A DNA stretch of 64,000 nt. Origin: Tropicimonas marinistellae (GTDB lineage: Bacteria > Pseudomonadota > Alphaproteobacteria > Rhodobacterales > Rhodobacteraceae). The DNA lies in NCBI RefSeq assembly GCF_001509585.1, contig NZ_LNCI01000011.1:97477-161476 (forward strand), read 5' to 3'. Shown piece by piece: positions 1-8,671 of this stretch. The position numbers and the translations under genes were made by a program. How positions within the stretch are numbered: the first letter of the stretch is position 1; each line of letters begins with the position of its first letter. The notes under the pieces are model-generated. The model searched no databases. It had not been told where the DNA came from and was given only the letters and a program-made list of their open reading frames with translations.

Positions 1-136
1 CCGCGTGGGTCGCGCGCCCAAACCTATACCGACTGTTTCAATATCAGTGCCTTGCAAAACGCAGTTCATGCGGCAAGCAATGGATCAAACACCTGGTACC
101 CTGCGCGCGACATCGCCACAGGATATTCGCCAGTTT

Positions 137-1417
137 CTAGCGCGACGGTTTCATCGGCACCGGCAGCCTCGCGGCCGGATAGGTCGCAGTCGCCGCAAAT
201 CGTTCGGTAGGGTCCTGCGGCGCCGCTCGCGCAGCGTTCCGGGTCCGTTTGCGGCCGGAAATGTCCGCCAGTCGCGCGATCCCGAACAAGGCCCCTACTC
301 CGAGCGGCGGCAGCACCCAGTCCAACCACTCCGCCTGTGGAAGGGCAATCATCGTGGCCTGGAACAGCAGCGAAAAGATCGTGCCTACTGCGAATATCAA
401 AAGCCCGTGCTGACCCAGCAGACGCACGGGCGCCGCGAACGGATGTGCCGAGGCACGGCTGACAACGGCCATCTGTGAGAGCAAGTAAGCCAGCGCCAAG
501 ATGTGCAGGAACCGCGGCGCAGCGAGGTAGGTCTTGTCATGCGAGGTAAAGATGAACGGCACGCCTGCCTTGGCCAGCCGGTGCATCTGGATATTGAAGA
601 AGTCTTCCATGCCCGGCACGTATTTCCAGACCAGCACGAAAACGAGAAAGGCGGCTGACAGGCCAAAGAGCACGCGCGACTGCGGGAAGAAGTGCTTGCC
701 CTGCCGCTGTGTGATGCCGACCAGCAGACCGATGACGAAGATCGCCTGCCAGGCGAACGGGTTAAAGAACCACCCGCCTTCGTTGGGGTAATTCGGCAGG
801 TTCAGCCGGAAGAGGCCGGTCACGAGCCAGAGCCCGAGCGAGCCGAAGAAAAGTGCACGCGGCCACCGGAGCCCAACGAGTATGGCGACCGGAGCGCAGA
901 CAAGCAGGACCGAGTACGCCGGCAAAATGTTCACGTATCCGAACTGATGGGTCAGGATGGGCAGGCCGATCAGCCCTTCGGTCGGGTTGTGAAATACTTG
1001 CCGCATGTTGTTCTGCGTCAAGAGTTCGGGCAGGCCGGAAAACTTGTACGCAACCGCAAATATCGCGAGCGCGACAGCCGACAGAACCATCTGCACGATG
1101 TAGAGGCTCCAGGCGCGTTTCCACAGCGGTGCCACAGCATGCCAAAGCCCGTTGCGGGCACGCTCCGCAGGGAAGAACCGAGCCGTGTAGGCCAGGCCGG
1201 CCGCGATCCCGGACATAAGGAAGAACGCCTCGGCGGCATCGGCGAAACCGAGGTTGCGGATCGTCAGGTACTCGTACGGGTTTCCCGGCACATGGTTGAT
1301 GAAGATCATCACCAGCGCGAGTCCGCGAAAGGCATCGATCCGCGGGTCACGCGCTCGCCGCGGCGGCGCGGAGGCGCCGCCCCGCAGTGGAAATGTCTCT
1401 GTCCTATGCCGGAACAT
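137..1417 (-). CDS. opgC: OpgC, succinyl transferase for periplasmic glucans
   Basis: This is a polytopic inner-membrane acyltransferase of the OpgC family, about 426 aa. In Rhodobacter sphaeroides OpgC adds succinyl groups to osmoregulated periplasmic glucans. The N-terminal motif RDPRIDAFRGLALVMIFINH is typical of the family, and about ten hydrophobic segments follow. A GTG 30 nt upstream would lengthen it, but the ATG at 1417 has a GGGAG ribosome site at good spacing and overlaps the end of opgH by only 14 nt, which suggests translational coupling. It is the last gene of the leftward opg operon. The function is known from the family and was not tested here. Confidence 0.9.
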   Translation of the reverse strand: MFRHRTETFPLRGGASAPPRRARDPRIDAFRGLALVMIFINHVPGNPYEYLTIRNLGFADAAEAFFLMSGIAAGLAYTARFFPAERARNGLWHAVAPLWKRAWSLYIVQMVLSAVALAIFAVAYKFSGLPELLTQNNMRQVFHNPTEGLIGLPILTHQFGYVNILPAYSVLLVCAPVAILVGLRWPRALFFGSLGLWLVTGLFRLNLPNYPNEGGWFFNPFAWQAIFVIGLLVGITQRQGKHFFPQSRVLFGLSAAFLVFVLVWKYVPGMEDFFNIQMHRLAKAGVPFIFTSHDKTYLAAPRFLHILALAYLLSQMAVVSRASAHPFAAPVRLLGQHGLLIFAVGTIFSLLFQATMIALPQAEWLDWVLPPLGVGALFGIARLADISGRKRTRNAARAAPQDPTERFAATATYPAARLPVPMKPSR

Positions 1418-3212
1418 GGGCGTCTCCCGCCCCTTGGCGACCCGCACCGGCAGTCGCGTCCTCGTCCGGATCGCACCAGGTTACGCTCCAGCGGGATTCG
1501 ACGTCGTGGTAGGTCGCGATCACCGGCGAAAGCGACCCTTCTTCGGGTACGACAAAGAGCGCGTGGGTGAGCGGGCGCGAGGTCCAGGAAATGAGCAGCG
1601 GAGCGATGAGCATGGGCAGCCCGACCGGCAGCAGCCAGATCGTGAGATCGGGCGCAATCCACTCAACGGCAGCCATGGCGGTCGCGCCAATCAGCGTGAT
1701 CCAGCGGCCCGCACGCCACCCGTCGGCCAGGGTCAGCAGCCCCTCGCCGCGTTGGTTGGCCGGCCAGCCGCCATCCTGCCCGGACAACACCTGAAGCACA
1801 GCCCGGCTGTGGTAGAGTAGCATGAGCGGTGCGAGGAGCGTCGTCAGGAATATCTCCGCCATAACCGAGAACACAGCCCGGGTTGCACCGCCGAAACCGG
1901 CAACCCGCCGCGACCAGATCGCCCCGGTCAGGATCGTCAATTTCGGGATCACCAGCAAACCGACGACACCGAAGGCAAGCATCGTGATTTCGCGCGTGCT
2001 GGTGTTCGGGAACACCGGGAAGAGCTGGTGCGGCTCCGGGAAGTAATCGGGCGGAGGTGCGGTCACGGTCCCAATGAAGGAGGCAATGAGAAAGGCCGCC
2101 CAAAGCAGCGAGACGACGTATGCGGTGATGTTCTGCAGAAAAACGAAACGGCTCCAAACCGTCAGCCCCGGCGCCAGCAAAAGGCGGGCGTGCTGCAGGT
2201 TGCCCTGGCACCAGCGCCGATCCCGGCGGGCGAAGGACAGCACGTTCTCCGGCCCCTCCTCGAAGGACCCCGCAATCGTCTGATCCACTTCGACCTTCCA
2301 ACCAGCGCGCGCCAGCAAAGCTGCCTCCACGTAGTCGTGGCTCAGGATATGCCCACCAAACGGCGGCCGACCCGAGAGTTCGGGCAGGCCGCAACTTTCC
2401 GCGAACGCCCGAACGCGAACGATTGCGTTGTGCCCCCAGAACGGTCCGGTCGCGCCTTGCATCCGTGCCAAGCCGCGCGTAAAAATGGGCCCGTGGAAAC
2501 TGGCCGCGAATTGCAATGCACGGCCAAAGAAAGAATGCGCCCCCACGATCTTTGGCAAGGTTTGCAGCAATCCCAACTCGGGGTCTGCCTGCATGCGTGC
2601 GATCATCTGACGGATCGCCGTACCCTCCATCAGGCTGTCGGCGTCGAGAATGACGGCGAGATCGTAGGCACTGCCCGAGGTTCGGACGAAATCCTCGATG
2701 TTCCCTGCCTTGCGCCCTGTGTTCTGACTGCGGCGGCGATAGAAGATGCGCCCCTCGCCGTCCGTTTCGCGCAGCAGTCGCGCAAAGGCGAACCGTTCAC
2801 GTTGCGCCGATGCCGTGTCGCGCGTATCGGACAAGACAGCGATATCCGCCGCGACACCGGCTTCTGTGACCGATCGATCGATTGCCGCAATCCGGGCGAA
2901 TGTTGTTAGCGGATCTTCATTACAGATCGGGACGAGGATCACTGTGCGCGGCTGCGGTATAGCCAGATCTGGCTGCACCTTCTGCCTTTCGCGACCAGGC
3001 GCTCCGATCAAGGCCAAGGACGCCCCCCAGGCCAGCCAGGCCGTGGTGAGAAAGATCAATCCCGAGCGGACGGCGTCCCAGATTCCAAACCCGTCGCGCG
3101 CCGCCGCTTCGGCCATCAGGATCGAGGCCGTCACGGCGGCGATCAGCGCGAAGGTCAGCGCAAGAGCACGGCAGAGACGCGTCACGGCGTCAGGCGCGAG
3201 GTTAGAATTCAT
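1404..3212 (-). CDS. opgH: OpgH, glucan glucosyltransferase
   Basis: This processive GT2-type membrane glucosyltransferase (602 aa) builds the beta-1,2-glucan backbone of OPGs from UDP-glucose and moves it to the periplasm. Visible marks are PICNEDPLTTFARIAAID at the start of the catalytic domain, the DAD motif in VILDADSLM, the RDRRWCQGN motif (the Q-x-x-R-W type), and several membrane segments at both ends. E. coli OpgH is much longer at the N-terminus. This form lacks that extension, and a separate small ORF just upstream ends 23 nt before this start. The upstream frame is closed by a stop at 3243-3245, so the ATG at 3212 fits. Confidence 0.93.
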   Translation of the reverse strand: MNSNLAPDAVTRLCRALALTFALIAAVTASILMAEAAARDGFGIWDAVRSGLIFLTTAWLAWGASLALIGAPGRERQKVQPDLAIPQPRTVILVPICNEDPLTTFARIAAIDRSVTEAGVAADIAVLSDTRDTASAQRERFAFARLLRETDGEGRIFYRRRSQNTGRKAGNIEDFVRTSGSAYDLAVILDADSLMEGTAIRQMIARMQADPELGLLQTLPKIVGAHSFFGRALQFAASFHGPIFTRGLARMQGATGPFWGHNAIVRVRAFAESCGLPELSGRPPFGGHILSHDYVEAALLARAGWKVEVDQTIAGSFEEGPENVLSFARRDRRWCQGNLQHARLLLAPGLTVWSRFVFLQNITAYVVSLLWAAFLIASFIGTVTAPPPDYFPEPHQLFPVFPNTSTREITMLAFGVVGLLVIPKLTILTGAIWSRRVAGFGGATRAVFSVMAEIFLTTLLAPLMLLYHSRAVLQVLSGQDGGWPANQRGEGLLTLADGWRAGRWITLIGATAMAAVEWIAPDLTIWLLPVGLPMLIAPLLISWTSRPLTHALFVVPEEGSLSPVIATYHDVESRWSVTWCDPDEDATAGAGRQGAGDAHVPA

Positions 3213-3235
3213 AACTTTGATCCAGTGCGAAGACG

Positions 3236-3421
3236 CTACGCCTTACGGCGCGATAGCAGGAGCCGACCGAGTCCGGCCAGTTCCAGCCAGCTTGCCGGCC
3301 GCTCCAACGCCTGCTTCGGCATCGCAAGCGGCGCTGCCGGGGGAGCCCAGTGCTGGGGCGCCTCCGTCGAGAGAGCTTTCGGGCGAACGTCGTATTCAAT
3401 CGAATTTACGCGTTGATCCAT
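3236..3421 (-). CDS. opgI: small OpgI-like protein between opgG and opgH
   Basis: This 61-codon ORF overlaps the end of opgG by 16 nt and ends 23 nt before opgH, so it fills the gap between them exactly. It contains a short Pro/Ala stretch ending APLAMPKQALE and a basic end (LLLSRRKA). In R. sphaeroides a gene named opgI lies in this position, and its inactivation abolished OPG synthesis. The assignment here rests on position and on a resemblance to the cytoplasmic N-terminal segment of longer OpgH proteins. It could instead be a split-off OpgH N-terminus, because the two reading frames differ by a single shift. Confidence 0.55.
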   Translation of the reverse strand: MDQRVNSIEYDVRPKALSTEAPQHWAPPAAPLAMPKQALERPASWLELAGLGRLLLSRRKA

Positions 3422-5007
3422 TGGGAAACCCATGTTTCGGTCAATGTTCGGTCGTAACCGGAAATCCCTGCCTTCAATTCGACGACTGCGCCGGGTTGTC
3501 CCCGAACTTCCAGAACCAGTCGCCACTCATCCTTGCCGTCCACAGGGCTGAGGACGGATTCGACAATTTCCCCGTTGATCGCGGTTGCGACTGGCTCCAG
3601 CTCGGCATTGCCGGGAAGTCGCCCGAGCAATCCGCCGGCGAAGTCGATCACGAACTTCCGCGTGCCGGTCTCTCCCTCCACACCTGCAACGCCACCCTTG
3701 CCGGTGCGCGTGCGCAGCACCCGGGCCAGTTCGCTAGGTGCGGCGCCCGGCGGCGTCATGCCCCAATGCAGACGGTAGGAGAACTCCAGCGAGTCGCCGG
3801 CGCGCGTCTTCCCCTCGGGCACCCAATAGGCGACGATATTGTCGTGCACCTCCAGATCCGAGGGGATCTCCATGAGCCGGACCGAGCCCTTGCCCCAATC
3901 GCCGATGGGCTCGACCATAAGCGACGGCCGACGCCCATAATGCGCCTGGGCGTCCAGGTAGTGTTCGAACGAGCGGCTGCGCTGCACGAGACCGAAAGAC
4001 TTCGGGTTCATCGCGCCAAAGTAGGAACTCGCCAGTTCCGGCGGGTTGTTGAGCGGTCGGAAAAACGTTTCACCGGCGCCGGAGTTGACCACCAATGCCT
4101 CGCTATCGTGTACGGCGGCGCGGTAGTCATCGAACGCCCCCATGTCGGCTCCGCTGAAGAGGAACATCGAGGTGAGTGGCGCCACGCCGATCTGTTTGAT
4201 ATCCTTGCGAAGGAAGAGACGTGCAGTGACCTCCATCGACGTTGCGTCGCCGGGCGTGATCACGAAGCGGTACGCACCTGTGACGGACGGGCTGTCGAGC
4301 GCCGCGAAAAGCGTCACGGATCGGTCGCCTGCCATTGGGCGACGCACCCAAACCTCTGAAAAGCGCGGGAATTCCTCACCCTCTGGCATGCCGGTATTCA
4401 CCGCAAGCCCGCGCGCACTCAGCCCATACGAGTTGTTTCGCCCGAGCGCACGGAAATAGCTCGCCCCCTGAAAGACGACGAGTTCGTCGAAAATGTCGGC
4501 GCGGTTGAGTGGCGTATGCAACCGAAAGCCCGCGACCCCCGGCATGTCTGCGTTTTCCGGCACGGACTCGGCAAGTAGCTCGTCATCATACTCGAAATCC
4601 GCCGTCGTGAAGGTCATCGGCCGGGCTTGGTCGCCCTCGACTTCATAGATCTTCACCGGTTCCTTGAAGAGCCACCCCGGGTGAAAAGCGTGCAGCCGGA
4701 AGGCAACGTCCTGCTCCTGCCAGCGGGCTTTTTCAGGACGAAAGCGAATGCGCTGGTAGGCATCGTAGTCCAGCTCTGCCAGAAAGCCGTGCAGCTGTTC
4801 CGGCGCGGAAAAAGCCTCACTTGCCGCGTTTTGCATTCGCGCGGTCAACCAGTCGAATGAAAACGTCTCTTGCATCGCCGGGGCGGCATCCTGCGCCCAT
4901 ACCACCGCGGGCGCCCCCACGAGGGCGGCGGCCGTGGCGAGGAACTCGCGCCTATCCCAATATGTCGGTGACGTCGCCTTGCGGCCGAGCGTGTTCGAAT
5001 TCGTCAA
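3406..5007 (-). CDS. opgG: OpgG, periplasmic glucan biosynthesis protein
   Basis: This is a 533-aa OpgG/OpgD family protein. A Tat-type signal is visible at the N-terminus (RREFLATAAALVGAPAVVWA, about residues 19-38), so it acts in the periplasm. Family marks include FDWLTARM after the signal, SYGLSARGLAVNTG in the centre and HWGMTPP later. Members of this group were placed in glycoside hydrolase family GH186: some cut beta-1,2-glucan, and an OpgD-type enzyme cyclises it through an alpha-1,6 bond. Which activity this one has cannot be told from the sequence. It is the first gene of the leftward opg operon. Confidence 0.93.
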   Translation of the reverse strand: MTNSNTLGRKATSPTYWDRREFLATAAALVGAPAVVWAQDAAPAMQETFSFDWLTARMQNAASEAFSAPEQLHGFLAELDYDAYQRIRFRPEKARWQEQDVAFRLHAFHPGWLFKEPVKIYEVEGDQARPMTFTTADFEYDDELLAESVPENADMPGVAGFRLHTPLNRADIFDELVVFQGASYFRALGRNNSYGLSARGLAVNTGMPEGEEFPRFSEVWVRRPMAGDRSVTLFAALDSPSVTGAYRFVITPGDATSMEVTARLFLRKDIKQIGVAPLTSMFLFSGADMGAFDDYRAAVHDSEALVVNSGAGETFFRPLNNPPELASSYFGAMNPKSFGLVQRSRSFEHYLDAQAHYGRRPSLMVEPIGDWGKGSVRLMEIPSDLEVHDNIVAYWVPEGKTRAGDSLEFSYRLHWGMTPPGAAPSELARVLRTRTGKGGVAGVEGETGTRKFVIDFAGGLLGRLPGNAELEPVATAINGEIVESVLSPVDGKDEWRLVLEVRGQPGAVVELKAGISGYDRTLTETWVSQWINA

Positions 5008-5382
5008 GTAAATGTCCCCCAGAACGGCACAATTCTACCGCATCGCATGACAATATCTAATCCATTCTGCAACGCAGCATATAAACCGAATCACTCTCTC
5101 GGCAAGTTTTTGCGATGCAGCGGGGAATTTCGCCGATTGTGCGCTTAACGCCACAATCCTTGTGCACAACATGTAAGCAGCTCACGCTAAGGTTATGGAA
5201 TAGCGCGTCGATTCGCGGCTGTGTGTCTGTACACTTAGCGATGTGTTTATCGCACTCGATTCGCTACCAATTCACCCGGGAGGTGTACCTGCCCGGGGCA
5301 GGGAATTTGTGTGATACCGCATGGATCGGGCGCCGCGCTCGGGAGCCTTTGCGGCAATATACGTCGGCACCGCGAGGGAAAC
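5008..5382. other. intergenic region between divergent opgG and hydrolase gene
   Basis: This 375-nt non-coding stretch holds the start regions of two divergent units. Near opgG there is a possible promoter (5078-5105). Near the hydrolase, 5275-5297 can fold as a G+C-rich hairpin (CCCGGGAGGT facing ACCTGCCCGGG, one bulge), a possible operator. No RNA gene is recognised. Confidence 0.4.
5078..5105 (-). promoter_or_regulatory. candidate opgG promoter
   Basis: On the minus strand TTGCCG is followed after 16 nt by TATATG, about 70 nt upstream of the opgG start. The match to a housekeeping promoter is moderate and the start of transcription is not known. Confidence 0.3.
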
Positions 5383-6132
5383 ATGGCGCAAGCTGCGCGA
5401 ATCTGGACGAGAGACGCTCAGCAGTTCATTGCCCCGTCATCAGAGGGGCCGATTCCGGTTATCATGGCGTGCGACGTGGCGGATCCGACCGGAACTGTCC
5501 TCCTTGTCCATGGCCGCAACGGCGCTCCCCACCAACCACATATCGCCGAGATCGCGGCCTCCTATCTCGCGCGCGGATGGCGGGTCGTGGCTCCCGAGCT
5601 TCCGCATTCCGCCGCCTTACCCGATTCCGGCCCGCCTGATCGGGTCACCTTCACAGGCCATTGCCACGCTGCCGCCGCCGCATTCGCCTGGGCGACGGAA
5701 CACTGGCCCGAACCAAAGCATGCGCTCGCGGGCCACAGTATCGGCGCTTTCGCCGTCGCGCATCTGGGCGCAGACAACGACCGTCTGCATCATATCCTCG
5801 CCGTCTCACCAGCGCTGTCTGGCCGCGCTCTTCTGACGGCACGGGAGGCCATGGGCCCGGACGCCGTGGCCGAAGTTGAGCGCGAGGCACCACTCTTCCG
5901 TGCCGAGATGGAGACGGAAGATGCTGCGCCGGCACTCGCGCGAACACGAGTGCCGCTTGCTGTTGTCACCGGTGCCGAAGACGGGCTGGTGCCATTGAAG
6001 CACGCCCGCGCCTATTTCGCCGCTGCCGGAAACGCGAGGTTCTTCGGTGCCGTGCCCGGCGAGCACCATTGCCCGGCCGGCCCAGCCTGTGGCGCGATGC
6101 TGTCCGCAGCGCTCGACGCGGTCGAAGCATAG
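5383..6132 (+). CDS. alpha/beta hydrolase
   Basis: This 249-aa protein has the alpha/beta-hydrolase fold. It shows an oxyanion-loop motif LLVHGRNG, the nucleophile elbow GHSIG, an acidic residue in GAEDGLVP and a late histidine in GEHHCP. The ATG at 5383 has GAGGGA just upstream; a longer frame from 5311 has no such site. There is no signal peptide, so it is cytoplasmic. It ends 2 nt before the GH15 gene and is likely co-transcribed with it. Given the glucan genes around it, removal of succinyl esters from glucans is a possible role, but this is only inferred from context. Confidence 0.8.
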   Translation: MAQAARIWTRDAQQFIAPSSEGPIPVIMACDVADPTGTVLLVHGRNGAPHQPHIAEIAASYLARGWRVVAPELPHSAALPDSGPPDRVTFTGHCHAAAAAFAWATEHWPEPKHALAGHSIGAFAVAHLGADNDRLHHILAVSPALSGRALLTAREAMGPDAVAEVEREAPLFRAEMETEDAAPALARTRVPLAVVTGAEDGLVPLKHARAYFAAAGNARFFGAVPGEHHCPAGPACGAMLSAALDAVEA

Positions 6133-6134
6133 GA

Positions 6135-7439
6135 ATGGATACGCCCTCGCCCGACTGGATAGATGCGCAACGAAAGGCCTCGGCGGACGCCATGCGGGCG
6201 GCGACATCTGCAACCGAATTGACCCGTCACCGACCTGGCTTTGGCTGGACGGTTCGACCTGCCCCCGGGTCGATCCTTGCCTCGACCCGAGTGGCAAACT
6301 GGGATCCGGAACCGGACTACTTTCACCACTGGATCCGCGACTCGGCCATCGTGCTCCGTGCGGTCCCCCTGGCAATCCTGGCTGATCCGGGCGCGCGGTC
6401 ATTCTGGCTTCAGGCCTGTCGTGATTTCATCCTGTTTTCGCTTCATATCTCCGATCCCGCCCGCCGCGTACCTCCATCAAACCCGCTCAGGAACAGCACA
6501 CGCGGGAGTCACTTGAAGTTTTTACGCCCGGATTTCGAGTTTGCTGCGCTGACAGGTGACGCCTGGCTGGAGGAGCCGCGTGTCGCGCCCGACGGAACGC
6601 CCGATCCTGAACAATGGGGGCGGCCGCAGGACGACGGCCCTGCACTGCGGGCATCGGCGATGATGGCGTTGCTCGATGCCCTACCCGAGCTTGGCTCGCC
6701 GGAGGCCGAGGCGCTGATCGACCGCGATCTCGCACATTCTGCACGTATCGGCGGCAGGCCCTGCATCGGCCCATGGGAAGAATGGCCGCCGCGTCGAACG
6801 AGCTTCACGCTTCTGGCGCAATGGGACGCACTGGACCGAGGCGCGACGCGAGCCGCGCGCCGCAACACATCCCATTCCTACTTCCGGGGCGCGGCGGATC
6901 GGGTTGCGGCCCTCATTCAACAGACGCGAACTGCACAGGGTGGCTGGCTGGAAAGCCTCGAAGCTCCCGACGACCGGTTTGACAGTGCCACCGTTCTGGC
7001 AATCCTGCATGCCGGACGACACGACGGATCCTTCGCACTTACGTCATCGGACACACGCGCCACTGTTTCGCATTTGGAAACGATCTTCGCAAACCTCTAC
7101 CCGATCAACAACGGCCGCGACGTACCCGCAATTGGCCGTTGGGCGGAGGACGTCTATTTCGACGGCAACCCTTGGTATCCGACGACTCTGGGCTTCGCCG
7201 ATCTGCACTACCGGATCGCCGCCTTGACGACCGACCGGGCAGCCTTCGCGAAAGCCGAGGCCTGGATGGCATTGATCGAAGAGGTCGCCCCGGCCCCTGC
7301 CGGAGCGCTGCCCGAGCAGTTCGACCGAAACACCGGCGTGCCGGTCTCCAACCTTGACCTCACATGGTCGGCGGCCGCGTTCCTGGAAGCGGCAGCATCG
7401 CGGGACACGGCGCTTCAGGCGATGGCTGGTTCGATGTAG
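6135..7439 (+). CDS. GH15 glucoamylase-like glycosidase
   Basis: This 434-aa protein belongs to glycoside hydrolase family 15, inverting enzymes that release glucose from alpha-linked glucans. Visible motifs are DYFHHWIRDSAIV near residue 60, GPWEEWPPRRTSFTL (the acid Glu region) and PEQFDRNTGVP before LTWSAAAFLEA (the base Glu region). There is no signal peptide. The ATG at 6135 has AGGA overlapping the preceding stop, so it is coupled to the hydrolase gene. Its 3' end overlaps the convergent GH144 gene by 25 nt. Rhodobacter-type cyclic OPGs contain a single alpha-1,6 bond, so a ring-opening role is conceivable. That substrate is inferred, not seen. Confidence 0.85.
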   Translation: MDTPSPDWIDAQRKASADAMRAATSATELTRHRPGFGWTVRPAPGSILASTRVANWDPEPDYFHHWIRDSAIVLRAVPLAILADPGARSFWLQACRDFILFSLHISDPARRVPPSNPLRNSTRGSHLKFLRPDFEFAALTGDAWLEEPRVAPDGTPDPEQWGRPQDDGPALRASAMMALLDALPELGSPEAEALIDRDLAHSARIGGRPCIGPWEEWPPRRTSFTLLAQWDALDRGATRAARRNTSHSYFRGAADRVAALIQQTRTAQGGWLESLEAPDDRFDSATVLAILHAGRHDGSFALTSSDTRATVSHLETIFANLYPINNGRDVPAIGRWAEDVYFDGNPWYPTTLGFADLHYRIAALTTDRAAFAKAEAWMALIEEVAPAPAGALPEQFDRNTGVPVSNLDLTWSAAAFLEAAASRDTALQAMAGSM

Positions 7440-8671
7440 GGCGCCGTGAAGGATAGCGCGCGCAGTCCGCGTTGCACCTCGGGGCGACGGGAGACAAGCC
7501 GCCAAAGCAAACCAGAACGGTAGTTTTCCAGCGAAACAACGATGGGCGCCTGGTCGATGGCGAGCTGCGCGCCGGCGACCCAGTCCTGATCCTCGCAGAA
7601 GGCGTCGGCGAACCCCGCCTCTCCCCAGATCCGGTCGCCAAGATCGTCGTGCAGATGTCGGAGCACCGCCATCGCCTTGTCCGGCACGAAGGGAAACGAG
7701 CCGAGCGCGGCTGTCGGGGTGATGACACCCGTATCCTCAGTGGGCGAGTGGGCGACGTAGCCGGACGGATCGTCGCTTGCGGACAGCCCCCAGCAGTCCG
7801 GCCCGTATCCGCCCCATCCATGTGGATTGCGAAGGCAGTGGTGGCGGTTGATCATCGCGTGCGCACGAGCTTGCTGGCCATAGTCCGCGTAGCGATCGCG
7901 CAAACCTCGTGGGTCTATCCCGAGAAACGGGTATTGCGACAGGAACAGCGGCCCGCCCCAGTCCGGCCCGAGCGGCAGGGTGATTCCGCCATAGCTGCGC
8001 CCGTTGCGGAACGCCGGAGCGGCTGCCCAGCTTCCGTGATAGGAAGATGCGGGTATCGCATGCGTGCGAGAGCCCGCGCCGAAAACGAAAACTAGGAATC
8101 CCTCGTTCCAGCCGCGGATCGGAAGCGCATCGGGCGCCCACGGCCTGCTCGGCTGTCGATGCCACATCACCGCGCCGTCGTCACGCAGATGCGCGCACCA
8201 GTTCACATCATCGAACAGCGCCTCGATCCGGGCGCCGAGCATCGGTTCTTCCTCGAAATAGGCCGCAGCACCAAGCAGGCCAAGCATCAGCAACGACGTC
8301 TCCACCAGGTCACCGCCGTCATCGCCCGGCATGAATGGTTGAACACGCCCGGTCGTGCCGTTCAGGAAATGCGGGAAAACGCCAGCGAACTTGTCCGCGC
8401 GTTCGAGGAAACCGACAATTCGCTCCACACGGTCGAGTATCTGCCGCCGGGACCGCCAACCGCGTTCTGCGGCAACGATCTGCGCCAACACGCCGAAGCC
8501 GGTGCCCCCGGTACAGACGGTTTCCTCAACGTCGTAACCAAACGCACCTGCGCTGCGTTCGCGCGCCATTCCACTGACCGGATGGCTCCAGTCGAGGAAA
8601 TAGTGGGCGGTGGCCTGTGCGACACGGTCCCGAAGCGAGGCATCATCGAGCCCGCGGATCAAGTTTGCCAT
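7415..8671 (-). CDS. GH144-type endo-beta-1,2-glucanase (glycoamylase domain)
   Basis: This 418-aa protein has the glycoamylase-like domain (Pfam PF10091), now CAZy GH144, whose characterised members are endo-beta-1,2-glucanases. Typical stretches are WNEGFLVFVFGAGSRTHAIP, GGPLFLSQYPFLGIDPRGL, INRHHCLRNP, CWGLSASDDPSGY and HSPTEDTGVITPTAALGS. The start chosen (MANLIRG) overlaps the GH3 stop by 13 nt. It has no signal peptide, although many family members are exported, so it probably acts in the cytoplasm. It is the last gene of the leftward ABC-GH3-GH144 operon. Confidence 0.86.
   Translation of the reverse strand: MANLIRGLDDASLRDRVAQATAHYFLDWSHPVSGMARERSAGAFGYDVEETVCTGGTGFGVLAQIVAAERGWRSRRQILDRVERIVGFLERADKFAGVFPHFLNGTTGRVQPFMPGDDGGDLVETSLLMLGLLGAAAYFEEEPMLGARIEALFDDVNWCAHLRDDGAVMWHRQPSRPWAPDALPIRGWNEGFLVFVFGAGSRTHAIPASSYHGSWAAAPAFRNGRSYGGITLPLGPDWGGPLFLSQYPFLGIDPRGLRDRYADYGQQARAHAMINRHHCLRNPHGWGGYGPDCWGLSASDDPSGYVAHSPTEDTGVITPTAALGSFPFVPDKAMAVLRHLHDDLGDRIWGEAGFADAFCEDQDWVAGAQLAIDQAPIVVSLENYRSGLLWRLVSRRPEVQRGLRALSFTAPYIEPAIA

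Noticed and set aside
2746..4359. Plus-strand open frame opposite opgG and opgH (537 codons)
   Set aside because: It spans two well-supported genes on the other strand, and its sequence matches no recognisable protein pattern.
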